Of a stretch of DNA of 64,000 nt, positions 12,347-24,334 are shown piece after piece. The translations under genes and the position numbers were made by a program. The DNA is from Amborella trichopoda (taxonomy: Eukaryota > Streptophyta > Magnoliopsida > Amborellales > Amborellaceae). Numbering within the stretch: position 1 is the stretch's first letter; each line of letters begins with the position of its first letter. The stretch covers positions 584,827 to 648,826 of the forward strand of contig NW_006494876.1 of assembly GCF_000471905.2 (NCBI RefSeq), given 5' to 3'. The notes beneath the pieces are model-generated. The model was not told the DNA's origin and did no database searches. It was given only the letters and a program-made list of their open reading frames with translations.

Positions 12347-12696
12347 GCTCTAAACATTCAAATTAGAGCCCACCTTCAAATATGGTTTCAATCCTGAAAT
12401 TTTTTGTAATAGCTTTAAAATATATTTTCATATTTAATTATAAAATTTAAAGCTTAAAAAATAGTATAGATCAAGCATATCTATGAAAAATCTTGAAAAT
12501 TGACGGTAAAAAACTGCATTACAAGATGCACTATTTCCAAAACTTGAAATCCATTTTCTTCTCATGTTCATGCATCTTGATGTTGAGATGATCAATTTGA
12601 TAATATTTGGGCATTCAAACAATCTCTTCTAGTGAAATTTTTGAGGTAGGCTCTAAATTGATTGTTTAGAGCCTAGGCTCTATATAACCTTTTCCC
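12347..12696 (-). mobile_element. Mutator-like MITE, palindrome type A, copy A1
   Basis: The right end is 'gagcctaggctctatataa' followed by 'ccttttccc'. The interior shares 'cttgaaaattgacggt' and 'gatcaatttgataatattt' with the copies at 16442 and 33823. The left end is eroded: only 'gctctaaacattcaaatta' survives, and the outer TIR and left target duplication are not recognisable. Confidence 0.7.
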
Positions 12697-12855
12697 TATA
12701 TCTAATGGCGTAGTTTTAAAAATAATAAGTTTGCTGCTCTTGCAACAAATAGGAAATAAACACTACCATAAGGTACAATAAGGATTACATGTTTACCCAA
12801 AAAACCAAACTCGATATGTGCGTAATATTCAAAAAATGAGAGGGATTTTAGTAAT

Positions 12856-13233
12856 GGAAAAAGTTTATATGAGGTTGAAACGTTAAAATGTAAAATTGAA
12901 GATGCACCTCACAAATCTATCGGATAAGGTTGTTATAATTTTGAAAAACCCTCTAATTGATCATCAAGATGAATGAATATGAAAAAAAAGAGATAGATTT
13001 TGAGTCCAAAAAATATTGCATTTTGCAACACATTATCTAGACCGTCCATTTTCATATGATTATAGCTCTACTTGATTTTAACTATTTTAAGAGTTCAAAA
13101 TTTTATAATTAGATGCGATAGATTTTCACATAATCCTCAGAATTTTTTGCACCAAAATTATATGCTATGATAAAAATTGGAGATGCACCTTAATTGGATT
13201 GTTTAAGGTTACAACCTTATGGACACCACACCC
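12856..13233 (+). mobile_element. Mutator-like MITE, palindrome type B, copy B1
   Basis: Starts 'ggaaaaagtttatatgagg' and ends 'aaggttacaaccttatgg' then 'acaccacaccc', the type-B layout read from its AAAAAG end. Flanks 'tttagtaat' and 'tttaatcac' are 6/9 identical, so the target duplication is only weakly supported here. Confidence 0.75.
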
Positions 13234-13332
13234 TTTAATCACAGTGATTATATTGAATATATGGGTAAGTTTATATAAAAAATAACTGAAGATCTACATA
13301 AATGATAAATGATCTTAAAATAGAATGTTTTA

Positions 13333-14538
13333 GGGAAATTATTGGAAAAATACCTATATTTTAACAAAATTAAAATAAAAAAAAAACCTTAAACTTTCAA
13401 AAACCTCGTCTACGCTCTTTTTCACTATTTTTGGATTTTTTTGGATGAAAATGGCCTTTACGGTAGTCCTTCTACAGTAATATATATTGCAAGTTTTATG
13501 ATAATTAAAATACCGTAAAACTTGTAAGTAATACTACAGTACCTTAAGTACCGTAAAACTCTCGCCACGACCGTGAAGCCAATTAAGGTACTTTAAGTAT
13601 TGTAAAAACTAAAATCCATTTTACGGCATTTTAAGTACTGTAAAAACTAACACATGTTTTACGGCACTTAAAGTGCAGGAAACCCTTTTCTCCTTCTGTT
13701 TATATTTATCTTTTTCATCTCTAATTTTATCTCTTCTTTCTCTCTCTAATTCTTTTTTATCTCTTCTTTCTCTCTCTAAATCTTTTCTCTCCTTAACTGG
13801 GATATTTCGCCATGTCTAAATTGGTTAAATTGGCTTGTCTGAGTAATCAAACATTGACTTCGGCTATGCAAAATAGAGGACATGATATATCTAAAGAAAC
13901 GATGATGAGATTGTAGAGAGAGAAAAAAGAGATATAAGAGAATTAGAGAGAGAAAGAAGAAATAAATATTAAAAAGAATTAGATAGAGAAAGAATAGATA
14001 AACATAAAAGAATTAGAGATGAAAGAGATAAATATTAGCTATTATCTAAGGAAATGATGATGAGATTGTAGAGGGAAAGAAGAGATAAATATTAAAAAGA
14101 ATTAGAGAGAGAAATAAGAGATAAATATTAAAAAAAATTAGAGAGAGAAAGAAGAGATAAAAGAGATAAATATAAAAGAAGGAGAAAAGGGTTTACGACA
14201 TTTTAAGTGTCGTATAATATGGGTTAGTTTTTACAGTACTTAAAATGCCGTATAATAGGTTTTAGTTTTTACGGTACTTAAAGTACCGTAATTGACTTCA
14301 CGGATAGCCAAAGTTTTACAGTATTTAAAGTACCGTAATATTATTTAAAAGTTTTACGCTATTTTAATTACCGCAAAACTTGTAATATATATTACGGTAG
14401 AAAGACTATCGTGAAGGGCATTTTTGTCAAAAAAAAAAAACGAAAATAGTGACAAAGGGTGTCAATGAGGTTTTTGAAAGTTTGGGTTTTTTTTTTTCTA
14501 ATTTTGTAAAAATATAAGTATATTTACGATAATTTCCC
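13333..14538. mobile_element. Foldback element with arms of about 480 bp
   Basis: The two arms are inverted copies of each other. The left arm runs from 'gggaaattattggaaaa' through 'aaaacctcgtctacgctctttttcac' to a CT-rich stretch ending near 13800. The right arm returns as a GA-rich stretch from about 13910 to 'cgataatttccc'. The outer part of each arm holds 3-4 short palindromes of the ACGGTACTTAAAGTACCGT type; the best is at 14274-14292. A unique spacer (about 13800-13910) separates the arms. Flanks 'aatgtttta' and 'aattttcta' agree at 7 of 9 bases, compatible with a Mutator-like 9-bp duplication. No ORF of its own. Confidence 0.85.
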
Positions 14539-16432
14539 AATTTTCTAACTAGAAATACCAAATAAAAGAACATAAAAATTAGTAGTACAGTACAAATGGC
14601 ACAAATATTACTAAAGTGGAAAATTTGAATATCATTTTCAACAATTAAAGCCCACAAATAAAAATAAAAACAAAAAAAATAAGTAAAAGATAATAGAAAA
14701 AAAATATTATCACGTAGCAAGATAGGAACGTGTATATTGAAATATTGCCATTGTAAAAGGTAGCAAGATAGAAAAGTGTGTATTACATGTAACAAGATGG
14801 GAAAGTGCACATTATACTATTATATTATCATTATATATACAATGAAAGAACCACCACAATTGATTAATGTGAGGTACAATTATCTTCTCAAAAAGTTCCT
14901 TTCTCTCTCAAAAATTCTTTAAAAAGTCCAAAATTCTCATGGCATATAATTGCTCTTGTGATTTTTACAGTGTTGCACTAATGGAGAGCTTTAAGTAAAA
15001 TTCTTGCCAGAGATTCCTGAGAACCTTATGATTTTAGTGCAATTAAGACCCATTCGACTTCCCCTTGCTTGAAATGGCTTTGCTTTAGTTTGGACTCGAG
15101 CACTTGACCATAGTTGATACTAATCTCCTGGATGTTGACCGTAATAGCACAAATTGTCATGTAAATTAACCACAGTTGGCACTGGTCTATGAATTTTGAC
15201 CGGACTCGAACCTCAAAATTTGCCATTAAATTACTAGTTCTCAACAAACAACATGTGGATTTCTAACCTTTCTAAGATTGACCTCATTTCTTTGGGGACT
15301 GATCAAACTCTGAACTCTCCATTGGTATGTTACCTTCCTAAGTTGATCTCGCCTGCTTGATGACTGCTCCCCTAGGGGCATGCTATCCACTTCCTCCGTC
15401 GAGCAAAACAAGTATTTTATGGAACCCAATGTTTTTGGGATGTAACTTCTACAACCTAACAAACAAACTTATAAAGGGAAAAAAAAAGCCCACACAAATA
15501 CACATACTGTGCTTGAAAAAAATCATCACCATCATGAGAGCTTTATCTTAACTATTTGCGGTCGGCTACATGAATTCTATTATGTCATTATGCTATATTG
15601 AGGGCCATACCCTGATTAAGCTTACAAGTCTCTATATTTTTCTCACTACCTCTATCTATATCTTTTTAAGCTTTCCTCATGTCTTTTTAGAACCTTCCAC
15701 TTGAACTAAATCACGCATCTTTATATGCTTAAAAAAAAATCTCAAAATTGAACAGCGATCCAATTTTCAAAGGGAAAATTCTAAAACTAATACTTGTTGA
15801 AGATCTCAAAGTCCAATTTTTGTTTTTTGAAAATAATCAACTAGCAATTCTTATGGATCTCAAATTTCCCCCCAAACGGCTCTTTTGGCCGAGGAGTTAG
15901 TCTACACTATGCTACCGCAGGAGCATGCTATACATGTTACTTTATTGATGTCTTACATTCATGCCCATCCTTTTGCCATGAAATTTTGTCAGTGTTACTT
16001 ATTCAAGCACATATATAATGGCATCAATTCTAATTCAACCATGTCCTATTAGTGTTAGAGATACAAGTTTTTGTTTTGCATCTATTATCATCAATTCATC
16101 ATCCTATTGCCTCTTGTCTTTGCCGGTGTAAATTCCTCAATACTTATCATCTTCTAGGCTTATTCAAAAAGTACAATGGGATTATTCTCATCTAGTTAAT
16201 GGCAACCATGTTCGCATCATTCCTGTGATGATTTTATTAAGGAGTCTTTCCTCAAAGAAGGCAAGACCAAAAACATTTAAAGAGGTCATTTATCTCTGTT
16301 AGAGACCATTTATCTTTGTGAAGGAGGTCACAAGAAAATTTATTTTTTTAATTTTGAGTTTAGTCAATGACATTCTTACAACCATCTGATTTGCAATTTG
16401 ACAAACAAGATTTTTTTTTACTCCTTATACCA
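14539..16432. other. Unassigned stretch
   Basis: About 1.9 kb without a supported gene. Short ORFs on either strand show no recognisable domains. 15000-15400 has higher GC than its surroundings and might be an old retroelement fragment, but I cannot place it. Confidence 0.3.
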
Positions 16433-16441
16433 AAAACTAAT

Positions 16442-16834
16442 GGGAAAAAGTTTATATAGAGCCTAGGCTCTAAACAATCAAGTTAAAGCCTACCTCAAAA
16501 TTTTCACTAGAAGAGGTTGTTTTGATGCCCAAATATCATTAAATTGATCATCGACATCACGATGCATGGACATGAGAAAAGAATGGACTTCAAATTTGAA
16601 AAATAGTGTATCTTATAAAGCATTTTTGGATTGTCAATTTTCAAGATTTTCAAGTTTTCATGGATCGGCTTGATTTACACTATTTTTTATTCTTTAAATT
16701 TTATAACTAAAGATGAAAATATAATTTAAGGCTATCACAAAACTTTTCAGTATTGAAACTATATTTCTCAACACTATTTGAAGGTGAGCTCTAATTTGAT
16801 TGTATTGAGCCTGGGCTTTATACAAACGTCACCC
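16442..16834 (+). mobile_element. Mutator-like MITE, palindrome type A, copy A2 (393 bp)
   Basis: Starts 'gggaaaaagtttatataga' then 'gcctaggctc', and ends 'gagcctgggctttatacaa' then 'acgtcaccc'. Flanking 9-mers 'aaaactaat' (16433-16441) and 'aaaactaaa' (16835-16843) match at 8 of 9 positions. The 9-bp duplication length points to the Mutator superfamily. Non-coding. Confidence 0.88.
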
Positions 16835-17154
16835 AAAACTAAATGGTGTCTTTGTATACTTTTCTAAATATAAATGTATTTTCTTTCCTATTTTGTTTTT
16901 ATCGAGGTCTTTCCAAAGGCAGTGTTTTTCTAACAATGAAGTAAATATGCAACTCTCTCTTCCATTATGACCATTTTATGGGCTTTTTCTTATAAAACAA
17001 CACATGATGTTAGAAAGCTATCTAAAAATAGTTTACTTTGGATCCATGCTTGTTTTCATTTAGTACTTAAACATCAATCATTGCTCTTTATTTTTGGCCT
17101 TTTAGGTAGGTTAGCGGTGGGGTTGCTTTATTTTTTTTTTGTAGTTTGTTCCAG

Positions 17155-17852
17155 TGTTATCAACACTGGCCAGACCAATTGGTCCAAACAGACATATGGC
17201 TCACCAGAGCCTTGGCCAATATTGATCTAAAGTGTAAAATGGGTTTGGTTAAAAACTGATCAAAATTATTTTTTTACATATTTTAGAAAATGGGAATGAT
17301 CGATTTTAACCGGTTGGACAACAAAATAAGGTCAAATAACTTCTTCTATATAATATTTCGTATTTTGAAGTAGGAAAACACTTAAAAAACACACGTACAA
17401 ATTTCTACAATTTTTCAATCATGACTCATCACTATCCAAAGTCCATCAGACGATTACGGTTATATAATAGTGTTTGAATTTTAGTAACTTTTCTACAAAT
17501 CAAATTTATCTGAAATTTGGAGTGTGTACATGTAATCAACTTTCACCAAAAGAAAATATTTTAAAAAATAATTATCAAAACAAATGATGATAATACCCAT
17601 AAAATATTCGTAGGAGTAATTTGGTCATTTTTATTGGATTATATTTTTATATTTTATTTAGATTCACCCTACTAAGACGCACATACCCATAAAATTTAAT
17701 GTTCATTTAATTTGTAAAAAAATTATTCAAATTCATATACTGTCAGACAATCATTACCGTTTGATAGACTTTGAATGATGATAAGACATAGATGAGATAC
17801 TATAGAAATTCGCTCATAAGTATTTTTAAGTGTTTCCTTTAAATTATATTAT
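17155..17852. other. Unassigned; possible hAT end at 17155
   Basis: 'cagtgttatcaacactgg' at about 17155 resembles the CAGTGTT end of plant hAT elements (compare the element at 19373), but no partner end or 8-bp duplication was found. The remainder is AT-rich and non-coding. Confidence 0.3.
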
Positions 17853-18530
17853 GGGTGTGGTTTTTATAAGGTTGCAACCTTTAACAATCCTATTAAGGCG
17901 TACTTCCAAATCTTATCACAATATATAATTTTGGTATAAAAAATTCTTAAGATTATCTAAAAATCTATTTTCATATCTAATTATAAAATGTTAAACTCCA
18001 AAAATAGTTAAAATCAAGTAGATCTATAAACATATGAAANNNNNNNNNNNNNNNNNNNNNNNNNNNNNNNNNNNNNNNNNNNNNNNNNNNNNNNNNNNNN
18101 NNNNNNNNNNNNNNNNNNNNNNNNNNNNNNNNNNNNNNNNNNNNNNNNNNNNNNNNNNNNNNNNNNNNNNNNNNNNNNNNNNNNNNNNNNNNNNNNNNNN
18201 NNNNNNNNNNNNNNNNNNNNNNNNNNNNNNNNNNNNNNNNNNNNNNNNNNNNNNNNNNNNNNNNNNNNNNNNNNNNNNNNNNNNNNNNNNNNNNNNNNNN
18301 NNNNNNNNNNNNNNNNNNNNNNNNNNNNNNNNNNNNNNNNNNNNNNNNNNNNNNNNNNNNNNNNNNNNNNNNNNNNNNNNNNNNNNNNNNNNNNNNNNNN
18401 NNNNNNNNNNNNNNNNNNNAGATACATCTAATTAGAAGGTCTTTCAATATTAAAACAACTTTTTATAATGGATTTTTGAGAAGCATGTTATTCTACCTTT
18501 TAAGGTTACATCCTTATCTAAACTTTTCCC
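17853..18530 (+). mobile_element. Mutator-like MITE, palindrome type B, copy B2 (contains assembly gap)
   Basis: The left end is 'gggtgtggtttttataagg' then 'ttgcaacctt'. The right end is 'aaggttacatccttatcta' then 'aacttttccc'. The flanking 9-mer 'ttatattat' is perfect on both sides (17844-17852 and 18531-18539). The N run 18040-18419 interrupts the interior. Confidence 0.92.
18040..18419. other. Assembly gap (380 N)
   Basis: Run of N. By alignment with the sister MITE at 32801-33187, only about 110 bases are expected between the two flanks. Confidence 1.
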
Positions 18531-18875
18531 TTATATTATGTTAAAATCCACTTTCACAATTCCTCGAGCCATCAAACTGATTTTGAACTCGACAAAGATC
18601 GATTCAATTGTGGGTCCCATTTTAATAATATTAGATTGTAACTTTTTGAGGCAAACGGGTGTCCATTCTGCTTCTGTTGAGACGCATTTATTACCTTGTG
18701 TGGTGGCTCTTCGGTCCTTCCAAGAATCAGCACAATTGAGCCTAGACATTAAATATTGTACCTTTCTTGACAAATTCGGAAACGATGAGTTTTTGTAATG
18801 GAGGCTTTCTGTGTCACACATACTTACACGTGCGGCCTCTTTCTAAATTCATCTTAAAGATTTTTTTTTTAGCAT

Positions 18876-20057
18876 AAAGTTGGAAAAATTAGATGCACTC
18901 CTAAATCAACTCTCTAGATATCTCAACCCTAATATTTTTTCTTTCACACCTTAAACACTAATTTTGTTTTTTTCTGTATTTACTCATCCGGTCATGAAGT
19001 CAACAAATTTAAAACAAAAATACCTTTATCTTCTCTCTACACAAACAAAAATCAAACATATGTTAGCTTTTTGAACTCTCTCATCCTCTACCCACCGTCT
19101 CTCTCTACCTGCCCTATCTTTTTCTCGCTCTCTCTCCTCTCGTACAAAAATTTCAGTCTGGCACCTAGTGTGGCAGACCATGTATTGCTCCAGAAGAGCC
19201 TCTGGTCCTCTAAGGCGGTCAGACACCTAGTGTGCCGGACCGAAATATTTGTGCGAGACGAGGGAGAGAGATAAAAAGAGGAGAGAGGAGGATAAATAGA
19301 GAGAGAAAGAAAGAGGGTGGGTAGAGAGAGAAAGAGAGTAGAGAGAGCTCAAAAAGCTACTTTTGTTTGTGTCATTGTTCAGTAGATCGCCCAATCCAAC
19401 TGCTAACCACCAGGTTAGATCGGAACCGGTCATTGGCTGATTCTGGTTTTGGGCAGTTAGGGTGATTAACCGATTTTTTTTAAAAAAAAATCAAAAAAAT
19501 GCATATAAATTCTCAAAATTAAAGAATTTGATTTGTAATACATTTTTAAATATTCTTTATATTATGGTAAAGATTAAAAATTGTTTTGGACATTAATACT
19601 CACTTTTGTTTTTTTCCATCTTTTTTAGAAAATTAAAAAAATAGCACTTGGAAATATAAAATGGGTAAAAATCTATTTTTTTTCATTAATTTTCAACTTC
19701 ATTTGAATTTTTTTTGTTTTTAATCATTCTTTATATGCTTTTCATATTTTAGTAGATTTTTTTGAATTTTTTTATTTTTTCAGCACTTTTTTATTGCCTA
19801 GGACTTGGCCTATTTGAGCAGTTGAATCAACCAGTTTACCGGTTAGGCCAGTTAAACCGCTTCCAAGCCCATGTTTAGTTAACCGTTCCAGTTCGATTTT
19901 GTGAACACTGGTTTGTGTAGAGAGAGGGTAAAGCTATTTTCGTCTTAAGATAAATACACGAAAAAATAATGTCAAGATTAGAGTGTGAGAGAAAAAATAT
20001 TGGGGCTAGAATGTTTAGAAATTTTATTTTAAGAGGTATCTATAATTTTAGAACTTC
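18876..20057. mobile_element. Foldback element split by a hAT insertion
   Basis: The left arm, 18876 to about 19165, pairs with the right arm, about 19200-19372 plus 19919-20057. For example 'ccctaatattttttctttc' in the left arm is answered by 'gagaaaaaatattggggct' near 19990. Near the tip, both arms encode the same peptide string starting SDRLRGPEAL on opposite strands, which is the signature of the inverted repeat and not a gene. Around the tip are two copies of 'cacctagtgtg'. The right arm is interrupted by the element at 19373-19910. Confidence 0.85.
19373..19910. mobile_element. Non-autonomous hAT element (538 bp) with perfect 8-bp duplication
   Basis: Flanked by identical 8-mers GTTTGTGT at 19365-19372 and 19911-19918. 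The ends are CATTGTTCA and TGAACACTG, so the terminal inverted repeat is CA(T/G)TGTTCA. Eight-bp duplications and CA...TG ends are standard for plant hAT transposons. Subterminal sequence is rich in 'aaccggt/ggttaac' motifs. No transposase ORF, so it depends on an enzyme supplied elsewhere. It sits inside the right arm of the foldback above and is therefore younger than it. Confidence 0.92.
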
Positions 20058-20221
20058 ATCATCTAAGCCAAGCCGGCCATAAAGAGGAAGGAAAAAAATT
20101 TGATCTTTAAAATGTATATAATTTTTTTAGGATGTTTTTGACACCATCAAACAATGTTTGATTTCACCATGGAACAATTTTCCTTTTAGGAAAAAGACAA
20201 CAGACAAATAAAACAAAAACT

Positions 20222-20420
20222 GTGCTCCAAAGACTTTACGGTTCACGTCTCTCTTTGGCTTTTTTGCTTGAGAAAGAACAACAAATAACAACTTTTTCAC
20301 GGTTTGGCCGTTTAATCGACTTAGTACTTTTCATTGGGAATATGATACCTTATACTTTAGGCTTACAGATACTGGCCATCTTTTATTTTACAAGAGAGCT
20401 GGCTGCACACGTAGGTGAAA

Positions 20421-20460
<40 letters not shown>

Positions 20461-20584
20461 TATTTATTTATATTTATTTATTTATTTATCTATTTTTTAT
20501 TTATTTTTTATTTTGATAAGTGGAAGGGATTGTATTACTATGAGTTCAACACTCAATGGTGGAGGCACCAAAGAAATAAGATGA
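20222..20584 (+). other. 120-codon ORF over a (TA)n tract, unlikely gene
   Basis: The first 68 codons (20222 to about 20425) are free of low complexity, but the C-terminal half is a translation of a TA/TTTA microsatellite (20426-20500). No recognised domain. I keep it only as a description of the region and do not claim a protein. Confidence 0.15.
20426..20500. repeat. (TA)n then (TTTA)n microsatellite
   Basis: Alternating TA to about 20457 followed by TTTATTTATTTATA-type units. Simple repeat. Confidence 0.9.
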
Positions 20585-20609
20585 CATAAGCCACCAAAGT
20601 TACCATTCT

Positions 20610-20690
20610 TAACCTAATAGGTTCTCTAGGAATGAGCCAACCTCAAATAGTTGGGATAAGGTTTGGATGAAAATGATGATGATATGTTTG
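20610..20690 (+). mobile_element. SINE-like 3' end fragment
   Basis: 'aacctcaaatagttgggata' followed by 'aggtttggatg' and a short (ATG)-like tail matches the stereotyped 3' terminus of several plant tRNA-derived SINE families. No A/B box region was identified upstream, so this is a truncated or diverged copy. Confidence 0.5.
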
Positions 20691-22044
20691 AATCATAGTT
20701 AGCAAGTTGGGGAACAATAAAATATCGACAAATCGAAACATCAAAAATACGGATCGTCAAAAAGTAAGGTACGTTATAGAATCGTGAACATTTCAGATTT
20801 GGTTCAAAAAAACATAACGAAAGAATTGGATATTTAAATTTGACGCATTATAGGGTTATGATTTGCAGCTATTGTATAGATATATCAAAGCCATTAAAAC
20901 AATAATTTTATTATCTTACTAGTGTCATTAGAGTAATACTTGATCATTTTTGTTGAAACTTTCAATAAATCCAGCAACAATGCTTACTCTGTTGTCACAA
21001 CAAAAAGCATATCATAGATTTATTGAAAGCATAAATGAAACACAATCAACAGTACTAAATACAAGGACTAATTAGCAAATAACAAGAATTGTGAACTAAG
21101 GTATAGAGAAAAAAATAAGAAACACCCACAATATAAGTTTGTTGTTAATTAAAAGAAAACATGAAGAGCCAAATATATAAAATAGTAGTCGATCCAAAAT
21201 GCTATGTTGTATACTTCAATGAAATAAAAATTAAAAAATAAAAATAAAATATGAAATTAATCAAACTTCTCTATGCATAAAAAAAAACAACAAAATGCTT
21301 AAGCAAATTCGAATCTTGCACTGAATTATTAACTACCTATATCTTTAGTATCGTTAAATCTCTCTCTTGATCTTTATAAAGACACTATAGGTTTAAAGAA
21401 AAAAAAAAAAGAGATTTTTCATGGGTTACTCTTCTTGTAATTCTACCTATTATTTTGAGATATATGATTGTTTTGATTACTATTTTTTGGGAATATGTTG
21501 TTTGTATTTTTTCGTACAATTTTTTAAGGGAGCTAATTAGTGAAAAATTTTATAGAATTTTTTGTTAAATCGAGTTTCTTAATTTATTCCCAATGTTAAT
21601 GTGGTTATCTTTAAACTAAAATTCAACAAAATTAAGTTAATGAAGAAATAAAGTTATAGGGTAGAATTTTTTTAAAAAATCTTTTTTGAGAAAAGATAAA
21701 ATACAGATTTATATCGGTTTCTATTAAAAAAACGTGATTTTTTGAAGATCTTTTGAAAAACTTGGAGTTCTTAATAGATTTCAAAAAATCGGAGGTTTTT
21801 GAAAAAAATCGTGCTTTAAACATAAACTTGCTAACTATGTTCTGAATTGGCGGGCAGGTTATCTTCGAGGGGTTCTAAAAAAGTTGGCCATTCTTGAAAT
21901 TTTCTCGTAAAGGGTCAAAGCAAAAAAAAAATTGTAGAAAAGTAGAAAAAGAAAGAAATCTAAAAAAGAGGAATATTCTAAATAATAGTTTGTACATGCA
22001 TATTTGTCAACCATATTGTTCATAAATATATAGGAAAAATATAA
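20691..22044. other. Unassigned AT-rich stretch
   Basis: No supported gene. Several 'ttttgaaaaa..tcg' words recur around 21660-21820, suggesting internal duplication, but nothing with a recognisable identity. Confidence 0.3.
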
Positions 22045-22252
22045 ATGAGACCATTTATTTTTGAAATAATGTGGCCACAATTAATCTTGACCATTAGATG
22101 TGAAATTGAGCAGCTGCATTTATTCCATTCACCAAACTCAAATTTCAAAAGAAATTTTGATGAACTTTAAGGCACATCCAAACTATCAAATTTCACATCG
22201 GATAGTTATAAATACTTGTGACGTCCTTATACCAAAGATAAACGATCTTATT
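22045..22252. mobile_element. MITE family C, copy C1
   Basis: Left end 'atgagaccatttatttttga' and right end 'caaagataaacgatcttat' are imperfect inverted repeats of each other. The interior 'accattagatgtgaaattga' is shared with 23537-23787 and, slightly changed, 46635-46823. Non-coding. Superfamily not determined because no clean target duplication is visible. Confidence 0.75.
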
Positions 22253-22261
22253 ATCCTAAAT

Positions 22262-22372
22262 TTATAACATAAATTTACTTATAAAAGAAGTAGTGAAATT
22301 TAACATAAATTTACTTATAAAAGAAGTAGTGAAATTTAACATAAATTTACTTATAAAAGAGTTGTGAAATTT
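22262..22372. repeat. 37-bp tandem repeat, three units
   Basis: Three consecutive copies of 'aacataaatttacttataaa' plus 'agaagtagtgaaattt', the last with a short deletion. Directly abuts MITE C1. Confidence 0.9.
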
Positions 22373-23536
22373 AAAGTGCTACTGGAAGGGATGGGTGGAG
22401 TTTCGACCGACTGTTTTGGGTGTTCATGAAGTGGCCACATGGATAGATGTATGTTTTCACAACGGAAAAGGTATCCCAACACGCCATGTGGATGGGTGGA
22501 AGGGTGCACAAGCACCCTTCGAATGGTTAAGATCTCATATGGTCATATCCAACTGCAAAACATCAGTCTCATATTTTATCTGAATTTAGGAGTGTAGGTG
22601 CATTCCCATAGATATAACTAAATAAAAATAATTAAAAAAAATTAAGTAAAACTACCTAAATACCTGTAAATTTATTTTGATCAATAGTTTTTGTTCAAAA
22701 TATTTTTTATTAATTTTATTCAATCTTATTTATACAAATAAACCTAAAACCAAAATTTCAGATTAAAATTATTTTAAAATAAAAATTAAAAACAAAAAAC
22801 GAGATTCATTATTAGCCCTTGGATGAGCATGGTTCAATCTGAACCACCCACCGTTTAAGAGTCCACATGCTATGGACGTAATACTAACCCTCTCACAATA
22901 TATATGAAGTTAACCACATTTTAATTCATTGGCTTGCCAAGTCAAATGGCCATTTTAAACGTGTGGACATAATTGGTAAAACCACTAATTACAAACCATT
23001 TTTTAATCTCAAACAACTACCCCGATAAACCATATTTGATATGGGCAAGCTTTCAATGCTCTCCTGCAGGATAAAAGTTTTATTCTCACCGTTTGATCTC
23101 AAATCCGACGTCTCAAAGTATTTTATTTTTAGTTTTTTTTATACAAATTGTATGCATATAGAATTTGATCAGTGCCATCTTCTCATTGAGACGCACCTAT
23201 AAAAAATATTAAAAATAATAAAATATAATAACCAAAATACGTTTTGAAACTTTCCAAAGTATTTTAGTCATTTTATTTTATTAAAAATATTTTTTTATAT
23301 TTTTTGCTAGTACAAGTTTAATAGAAGAATGGACGTCCAAAATTTGATGTCAAAACAGTTTATAGCAAAAAAAATAAAAATAAAATGATATAAAGACATG
23401 ACATTGTGATTGAAAAAATCTTAACCCTCCATTCAGAACGTACGATTGAGATAAAGGGAAAGATAGAACTTCTATGCTGCAGAGGAAACGTAAAAACCTT
23501 TCCCATTTGATATATTATAATATGAAAAAAGTACAT
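22373..23536. other. Unassigned stretch
   Basis: 22395-22583 holds a 62-codon ORF with no recognised similarity. The rest is AT-rich non-coding sequence. Confidence 0.3.
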
Positions 23537-23787
23537 AATAAGACCATTTATCTTTGATACAAATTGGTCCCAATTAATCTTTGATAACTTGATCCCAATT
23601 AATCTTTGATAACTTGATCCCAATTAATCTTTGACCATTAGATGTGAAATTGAATGACTACATTTATTACATTGATCAAGCTCAAAGTTCAAAATAAATT
23701 TTCTCCAATTTTATGATACATCCAAGCTATCAGATTTTCCATCTTGATTATAAGTAATTGTGACCTAGTATAAAAGATAAATCTTGA
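23537..23787. mobile_element. MITE family C, copy C2
   Basis: Left end 'aataagaccatttatctttg', interior 'accattagatgtgaaattga', and a right end 'gtataaaagataaatcttga' that is degenerate. It contains a local 27-bp duplication, 'taacttgatcccaattaatc' plus 'tttga', at about 23580-23633. Confidence 0.7.
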
Positions 23788-24334
23788 TTATAAGTAATTC
23801 CATCCAGGCTCATTATATACAATCCCTTATAATATAGAGCTCATACTCCTATTCGAGCACATTGTACATTTACTCCCTTGTTTCTATAAATTTAAAATCC
23901 AACTTTAAATCACTAAACAATTATTTAAATAACAAATAGATTTTTGAGTTCCTAAAGATTTAGATATGAGAAATTTCAATGTTGAGAAATAGAGAGAGAG
24001 AGAGAGAGAGAGAGAGTGACTTGCATAAGAAGAGCACCAGTCTTCATCCATACAGCACTTTTGAGGGCAAAAGGTACATCGAAATGATGGATACAGACAG
24101 AGTAGACCCACATTAACTTGCAAATGCTAGATTCAAAAAGCCAAGTTTCTTCAGCACTCACTTTAATACCCTACTGCAACCAAAATTCCAATCGCATATG
24201 GCTTTCGAATTCTTGACATAAACCTCCGCTCTGCAACTTTGAATGATGCACTCACGTGTATAGAATACAAGTATATTACAGGAACCATTCAGATTACTCA
24301 CCCCAATGCGCCATGTGAAAGAATATTGTAACTA

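Noticed and set aside
13681-14180. Apparent simple CT and GA repeats
   Set aside because: Not independent microsatellites; they are the paired inner arms of the foldback at 13333-14538.
17977-18447. ORFs of 130-156 codons on both strands
   Set aside because: They consist mostly of N and only span the assembly gap.
19026-19274. Small ORFs on opposite strands sharing the same peptide
   Set aside because: Explained by the inverted arms of the foldback; not a conserved gene.
21290-21330. tRNA-like TTCGAATC T-arm motif
   Set aside because: No D-arm, anticodon arm or acceptor pairing could be built around it.
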